Below, one piece after another: positions 58,208 through 64,000 of a stretch of DNA of 64,000 nucleotides. The stretch spans positions 104,011 to 168,010 of the forward strand of contig CANTFL010001248.1 of assembly GCA_947650285.1 (NCBI GenBank), read 5' to 3'. The translations under genes and the position numbers were made by a program. Position 1 is the stretch's first letter; each line of letters starts with the position of its first letter. The notes beneath the pieces were generated by a model. That model saw only the letters and a list, made by a program, of their open reading frames with translations, was not told the origin of the DNA and ran no database searches. The DNA comes from Hyaloperonospora brassicae (Eukaryota > Oomycota > Peronosporomycetes > Peronosporales > Peronosporaceae).

Positions 58208-59627
58208 CTATCGGAAACTCCTGAAGTATATCCGGCTTTTTCTGCTTGCTTGATATCCCACCTCGAAAGAGTCGGGACTATATCCACCCGTTTTCCATTG
58301 CGCGAACATCTTTGACTCCAGTACTTTAAATACTTCCACGTTCTTGCTCCTTCCATTAGCAAACACTATCGCCGTTTTGCGTTTGCCAATCAGGTCCGTC
58401 AACTCCGAGAGGATGAGATCGAAGAGTTCTGGGCGGTCGTAGCAATTCTTGGCGCGGGCCGCGATGTATCGAAGCCAAGTGTCGTAGTTTTTGCTCGCAA
58501 GGAGATCTTTCTCCTGTAACGAAATCTTAAGAAGGGAAGCAGCTTCTTTTATCGTCGTCCTCTTGGCTATCCAGTCTTGATACACGTGTTCTCGCATGCG
58601 TCGTATTACTGCCATATTAAAGGGGTTGCAGCTGACATCCGCGAAAAAAGATGCAAGTTTGGCCACGTCGTCTTTGAAGTAACTTGTCAATGCTTTTAGC
58701 AATAGATGCGGTGAGTTTGGGTTTGGGGACAATCTCTTGATGTCTCGCTCCAGAATCGCCAGGTCCAAAGATCCGAAAGGTATTTCTGAACGCCCGCGTA
58801 CAGGCTTGGCTGCATAAAACGTGGCGTCTTTGACCACCTGGCTGATGGCATCCGAAATCTCATCATGCCCATCATCGTGTAATGATGCTATCTCTTGTCG
58901 TTTCTCTTCTTTGGCCTGAAGAGCTACAGCCGAAATCTCCTCATGCCCATCATCGTGTAATGATGCTATCTCCCGTAGTTTCTCTACTTCGGCCTGAAGA
59001 GCTACAGCCGAAATCTCCTCGTGCCCATTAACGTCCATCATGTTGGCTATCTCCCGTAGTTTCTCTACTTCGGCCTCAAGAGCTACAGCCGAAATCTCCT
59101 CGTGCCCATTAACGTCCATCATGTTGGCTATCTCCTGTAGCTTCTCTATTTCGGCCTGACGAGCTCCAACTGATTCAACCGCGCTGCTCGTCTTATCGTT
59201 TGCGTGATTGATGTCGGCAGTATGCGCAAGCAGCGTTGTCACCCGTCTATTGTTGCGTGCCCCATTGTGATTTGCCGCGATCGGAGGCTTGTAAGTAGCC
59301 CATTCAGCCGATTGCTTTTCTCAAAGCTCGCGTATCTTTAGAGATCACGCGCGAGGGTGCACCAGTTCTATGCACCATGTTCGACAGTGCAGAAGCTGCA
59401 AAATCCACGACAGTTTCTAACGATTTAGGCTGCCTCTCTTCGCCAATCGTGTTTTCTTGTGCTCTTTGTGGCCGGCTGGCGGGAACGCCATCATGGCGGC
59501 GGTCAGGGGGACCACCAGTGGCCGTTGTGTTGGTGTGTATCGTCGCCGAGCTGGATGTTTCCGACGAGTTCGTGTTGTGCGTCAAAATCGAAATAGAGGT
59601 CGCGAGGGTGAGCGCGTAGAAGCGCAT
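58208..59627 (-). pseudogene. Broken secreted WY-type effector gene with internal heptad repeats
   Basis: The minus-strand ATG at 59627 opens a frame with a short signal-peptide-like start (MRFYALTLATSISIL), then RPQR and, ten residues on, GEER, a degenerate RxLR-dEER pair. That frame stops at 59304 (after TRALRKAIG). The remainder continues in another frame from about 59316 to 58208: four tandem repeats of 26-27 aa (EKLREIANMMDVNGHEEI and variants), then a helical C-terminus with W-Y features (NYDTWLRYIAARAKN; ESKMFAQWKTGGYSPDSF). A single-base-type frameshift near 59310-59325 breaks the gene. No intron signals explain it, so it is a pseudogene or carries an assembly error. It exists only in copy 2 of the duplication. 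Confidence 0.65.
58850..59165. repeat. Four tandem coding repeats of 78-81 bp inside the effector pseudogene
   Basis: Each unit carries GAGCTACAGCCGAAATCTCC or close variants on the + strand. Units are 78-81 bp, in frame with the protein repeat. Two units share ATGTTGGCTATCTCC and two share ATGATGCTATCTC, suggesting two rounds of duplication. Confidence 0.85.
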
Positions 59628-59720
59628 CTTCGATTTACGCTGTCGTCGACCGGAGGAGGAGTACACGAGGGAGCAAATTTGGAGGTGTGTCCGAGACGTG
59701 GAACTCGCAGACCAATCGTC

Positions 59721-60150
59721 TGAGCCTGTTGTTACATTATATTATCATTTATGACAATTTAATGGTAGAGAATTTCAAGTCCAATATTCTTACTACAGTA
59801 TCTCTAAGCTCGTGGATATTGTTGCAGTGACCCAAGGGTCGATACAGTAAATACAGTATATCAACCCACCTATCGCTGCTACAAACGCGCGCAATGGGTG
59901 GTGAGTAGACGTTACCATACATGCTTTCGTAGTAATGTTGCTAAGTTAGGACTAATAGGACAAGGCACATTTTAGGAATCAAATGTATAATGCAGCTTTT
60001 CTTTTCTCTTACTACGCGCTAGTGTTAAGAACTAAGCCTTCCTCAAAAGCGTACCGTGGACGCACATATAACTGGGCACTAGTTCCCATAGAAACCAGTG
60101 AGAGCTTGCGACACACTATTGTCAGTCCAGGTGTAACTGTGCCCGTTACA
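59721..60150 (-). repeat. Old diverged solo LTR, opposite orientation to the 30-38 kb element's LTRs
   Basis: The reverse complement begins TGTAACGGGCACAG. It includes TGTATGGTAACGTCT, CTCACCACCCATTGCGCGCG and GGTGGGTTGATAT, matching the core of both gypsy LTRs (TGTATGGTGACG, CATTGCGCGCG, GGTGGGTTGATAT), followed by an AAATTGTCAT-like counterpart of AAATGACAATT. Elsewhere it has drifted. Ends are approximate and no target duplication is visible (TCGTC and TATTC). Confidence 0.65.
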
Positions 60151-60355
60151 TATTCGATAACGCCAAACAAGAGAGTAGGGATCCCTGTCAAACGCAAGCG
60201 CAAATTCTTCAAAGACTCTTGAGCCCTGCGTTGTCAAACTTGTAGTCATCACTAGCCCAGCATCGGGTCAGACTATGTGCTTCGTCAAGCTGCGACGGAT
60301 TGTTGCACCGGCTTCTACAGCGCTTCGTCATCTCGTGCGACAGAGTGCACACGCC
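60151..60355. other. Short single-copy stretch, no gene
   Basis: It lies between the old solo LTR and the right part of the duplicated block. It is absent from copy 1. Nothing recognisable. Confidence 0.4.
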
Positions 60356-63300
60356 TTGTCTTTATGACAATTCTAGTGCTACACGCCATGGGCACACGCA
60401 AGTATTATCCTCACTGTTTACGTCAGTTGTGCTGTTGATACCGAGCAAGGGAACTTACATATGACGGCACTGTGTAGTGGGACACTCTTCGTCCATGCGT
60501 ATGTATCTTCATTATGGTTGATTGTCTAAGAAGATGGTATGGCTGGGCGCTTTCATCGTCTAATCGCAACTTTGCCAATCACGCGAGTCATGCTCAGGCT
60601 CTGGCAGTGCGATCACCTGTCTACGGAACCAAAGACGACAGGCGTCGTGCGTGCGTAAGTGTTCCTACCAGCTCAGCTTTCCTCGGCCTGTCGAACGGTG
60701 GATTGAAGGGCTACGTTGACACAGGCACAATGGATGGACGCCGTATGTTCGATATATACTGCCGGGCCTTGGCTCCCGGTCACTGCACGTCAATGTATGC
60801 AGCACAAGTAGCTAGCAAGATACTTGCGATACAATTTTGAACATCTTCAGGGATTGTAAATCAGGATGAGGGTGCTTCCTGTGTACGGCAAATATAAAAT
60901 TGAGAAGATCTAGCCGAAAAATGTTTGGGAGAGCTATATTATGGTTGCACGAGTTGTTGCAAGCTTTTTGGAGAATGCCGCTTCCAACAGACCATGAAGG
61001 TACTACAGTCAATCGCGAGACCTGTTACAGGTACGTTTCTACCTCACCTGAATGGCTGCTAATCGGCATCTCAGAGGTGAGGTGCAGACTCGATGTGACA
61101 GGTGGAATTAGATGACAGAGATAGTCGGACGCCATTCGATTAAAATTCCGACACTTTTTTATTCCGACAAATATTTCGACAAATAAGCGAGGCCTAGTAC
61201 CACGGAAGGAGTCTCTAGCAATGGAAATTAAATATTGGTATCAGTTTACCTACTCACTGAATAATGTTATGACTTTTGTTGGCGTTTAGTGCAGTTCGCG
61301 CAACTAGAGAAAGAGAGGCACAATCCTCGCTGGACAGTGCTTCAAGATGAGACTTAGTACTGTACAAGTACGAAGCTCTACCTGTAGTATAATAGTGCGG
61401 CTGGTACAACGAGGTGCAACAAAAGGGTAAATCAACCGGTCTGATGTTTTCAATTCTACGAACGAGACTAATCTTCAGGCGTGTTCGTGTGGGGGATTTC
61501 GTTCCATAGGTTAACTCTAGCATGTGTCAAGATCGTTGCGTCTGCTTATAAACACACTCGGCGACAATGAGAATATTAGCACCCGTGCATTAAGTGAAAT
61601 ACTCGATCGTCGAAGTGCTAGCATGTCCAGGCTGAGTGAATACTAAGACAGTCAAAGTGACGGCAGGTGCATTCTGAAGTTGCTGGTCTGTTCTCTATCT
61701 CATGTGCAGTATGACGTTCGCTGCTGTATTTTTTCTATCTCATGTGCATTATGACGTTATTGTTGATGTTTTGTTTATGTATATCATGTGCATTCTGACG
61801 TTATAATTGCTCTTGTTTATGATGATGTTGTTATTGATGTTGTTTTTTGTATTTCATGAGCAGTTTGACGTTATTGTTGCTTTCTTTACCTCGCGTTTGG
61901 TCTGGCATTGTCGATGCTGTTGCTATTGTCGATGTTGCTATTTTTCTGTATCTCATGTGCAGTGTGACGTGATTGTTTCTGTTGACGTTTTGTTTTCTAT
62001 CCCACGTACGTTCTAAATTTATTGTTGCTGTTGCTATTTGGTTCTCTATCTCACGTACGTTCTGATGTTATTGTTTTTTTATTATTCCACTATTGTGTGA
62101 TCTGTGACTAGACATGAAGATATCATAAGACGCTTCTTGAGACAAACACAATCTATTGTTTGGAATTTAAACCACCAATATATTGCTTATAGTCGCATAA
62201 TGACTAGAAAATTTTCTGACGTATCTATTTGATGTACTTAGCAAAGACAGCAGTCTGCCTTACTAGTTAAAAACTGTAATGAAAGGTAAATTTGGTGTCG
62301 TATAATATGTGCAATATGGCTTGTGATTTAAATGAAAGTAGTTTTGTAGTAGATCTAGTTGCAAGCAATGCATTGTACGCCATAATTTTCTTGTTTAAAG
62401 CTTTTTCACTAAGGTTGCTGCATGTGCTCAGCGGTGTAGGCGCTAACGGGCAGACATTGCGTGAGGGAAAAGCGATAAATCAGAAGACCAGGCGAAGGCA
62501 TGCCATATCAGGCACAAAGGCGCAGCGTCCTGGTACTCCATTGAAATTGTGTCAATCATGGCTATGTGTTACGTATATAATAGAATCTCATCTTTCTTAT
62601 GTAATGCAGCCTTTTTACGATTCTCTCAATCTTGCCATGCAGTGCCACTCTATAGTGCGCATCTTCTCTAGTAGTATGTCATACAAGACTGATCGTTGTG
62701 AAGCAAATATGTTTTAGCAGCCACTTCGTTACTTGACTTTAATAGGAGATTCTAGCGTTACAAGCTTGATATATATATTACTGCTCTAAAAGTAGGCGAG
62801 GAGCATGGAGAACTTATCCATTATAGCGACGAATAACGCATCCGTGCATCAATGAAGAAAAAGTGTTCAACAGTTTTACTTAGAGGGACTTTGACGGAAT
62901 AATTTTATCAATTCGTTTACTGTTGTAGACATGGCCGACTTCGTGTTTGCTCTCACCAACAACTGAATCCTCATGTTTCTGTGCTGTATTGTACTTGAAG
63001 TGTACGAGCGTTTATGAAGGATATATTCGCTGTAATTCAGCTATGACTGGGCATTTGTAAGCTGGCATATATAATCCAACATAATTTGAATGGTTATTTT
63101 ATCGTGGCGATGACTTTGCGGTGGTGTATGGATACAATAAAGCTCTACTAAAGTGAACATGTAATAAATCACAAAGGTGTCGACTTTGCCGGAACCTTTC
63201 ACAATATGCAACATAGTGTATCGTAGACTTGGCACTCGTGTGAACATCAAACAAATTTGTGACTGCATTCCGACAAAATATGTCGAATGATATCGAAATG

Positions 63301-64000
63301 ACTTTTCATTACCCTAAAAGTCCGATTCGCTGAAACTGCGAAATGATAGATCATGTATTAAATTTAATCAAATGGCAAGTTGCTATTGGCCCACCATCGC
63401 ATACTGAATGAAAATGGGGTTTTGTTTGTCGGATTTGTGTTCATATTCATCTATAAAAACAATATCGATCCTACCGTCCGCTTTAAATGATCGTATTTGC
63501 AATGTGATGTGGATGCGACCACATGATGCAAGCGGACCACACAATATTGTCTACAATCCCGTATTGAGATTGAACTTACTGATCGCGATCCAGTGATGTT
63601 GGTTCTGTTTTTTTGCAAATCCGTGGTATCATTCTTTTGCTTGCCCCAAAAAAAACTAGATGCAGGCCACGAAGAGGTGAAAGACACGTGACAGCCAACT
63701 TTGATAAACGATGTGCGAGTGAACATTGTTACAGTGATATGTTTAATTGACAAGCATCGAGCAGGAATCCTTTTTTGCAACAAACGTTTCGCCGTTCCGT
63801 CCAGACAGAAGTTTAAACTCCCGACGTCTTCAAGCTACTCACAAGCAGTACATTACGCATGTTTTTGCCCCTAGAATTTCATGATGTTTGACACTGTCTT
63901 TCATGACAACATGAAGATCAGATGTAGATAATCTTGGTTGTACAGGTACAAGATCGCGAGACTCCTAAAGTGGTCAGGAGGCAAGGTGATCGAACATCAA
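60356..64000. repeat. Duplicated block, copy 2, right part (runs off the window)
   Basis: It is the counterpart of 38219-41865. Alignment begins at TTGTCTTTATGAC in both copies and continues with rare substitutions and 1-4 bp indels to the last base. The minisatellite is retained at about 61690-62075. The far end of the duplication is outside the window. Confidence 0.93.

Noticed and set aside
1..64000. CRISPR arrays, prokaryotic operons or Shine-Dalgarno sites
   Set aside because: Spliceosomal introns, a eukaryotic core promoter and LTR retroelements show this is eukaryotic DNA, and no direct-repeat/spacer array is present.

Overview
The window looks like nuclear DNA of an oomycete, most likely a downy mildew or Phytophthora relative (Peronosporales). 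The evidence is a secreted WY-type protein with a degenerate RxLR-dEER head and an oomycete-style Inr+FPR core promoter, short introns with pyrimidine-rich 3' ends, an LPA1/2-phosphoglycerate-kinase-like protein, a FYVE-ankyrin-TPR protein, and chromodomain Ty3/gypsy retroelements. I cannot name the species.

Layout. 1-13.6 kb is a gene-poor, AT-rich region holding two solo LTRs with perfect 5-bp target duplications (511-972 and 7572-8052), a 134-bp foldback and weak or decayed ORFs. 13.6-28.1 kb is the gene island: a secreted RxLR-like effector (13728-14615, +), a FYVE/ankyrin/TPR protein (16772-19093, -), a P-loop LPA1-like kinase (21188-23526, +, two exons) and a bubblegum-type acyl-CoA synthetase (25943-28120, +, three exons). 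The FYVE and kinase genes are divergent, and the space between them carries a repeat-bearing insert flanked by a 17-bp direct repeat. 30219-38218 is a complete but dead chromodomain Ty3/gypsy element on the minus strand, with a long extra ORF on the opposite strand. 38.2-64 kb is an AT-rich repeat desert.

A block of at least 4 kb is present twice. 29784-30218 plus 38219-41865 matches 57689-58132 plus 60356-64000, and it runs off the window end. In the second copy the middle holds a broken WY-effector gene and an old solo LTR. In the first copy exactly that middle is missing and the gypsy element sits in its place, without a target duplication.

The most unusual signal is in the gypsy element. 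Its LTRs and all its coding DNA form an almost uninterrupted chain of short inverted repeats (arms about 6-12 nt, loops about 2-10 nt, roughly one every 40-60 bp), which flanking DNA lacks. At least one of the solo LTRs shows the same texture. The opposite-strand ORF and a candidate -1 frameshift signal at the gag-pol junction lie within this texture.
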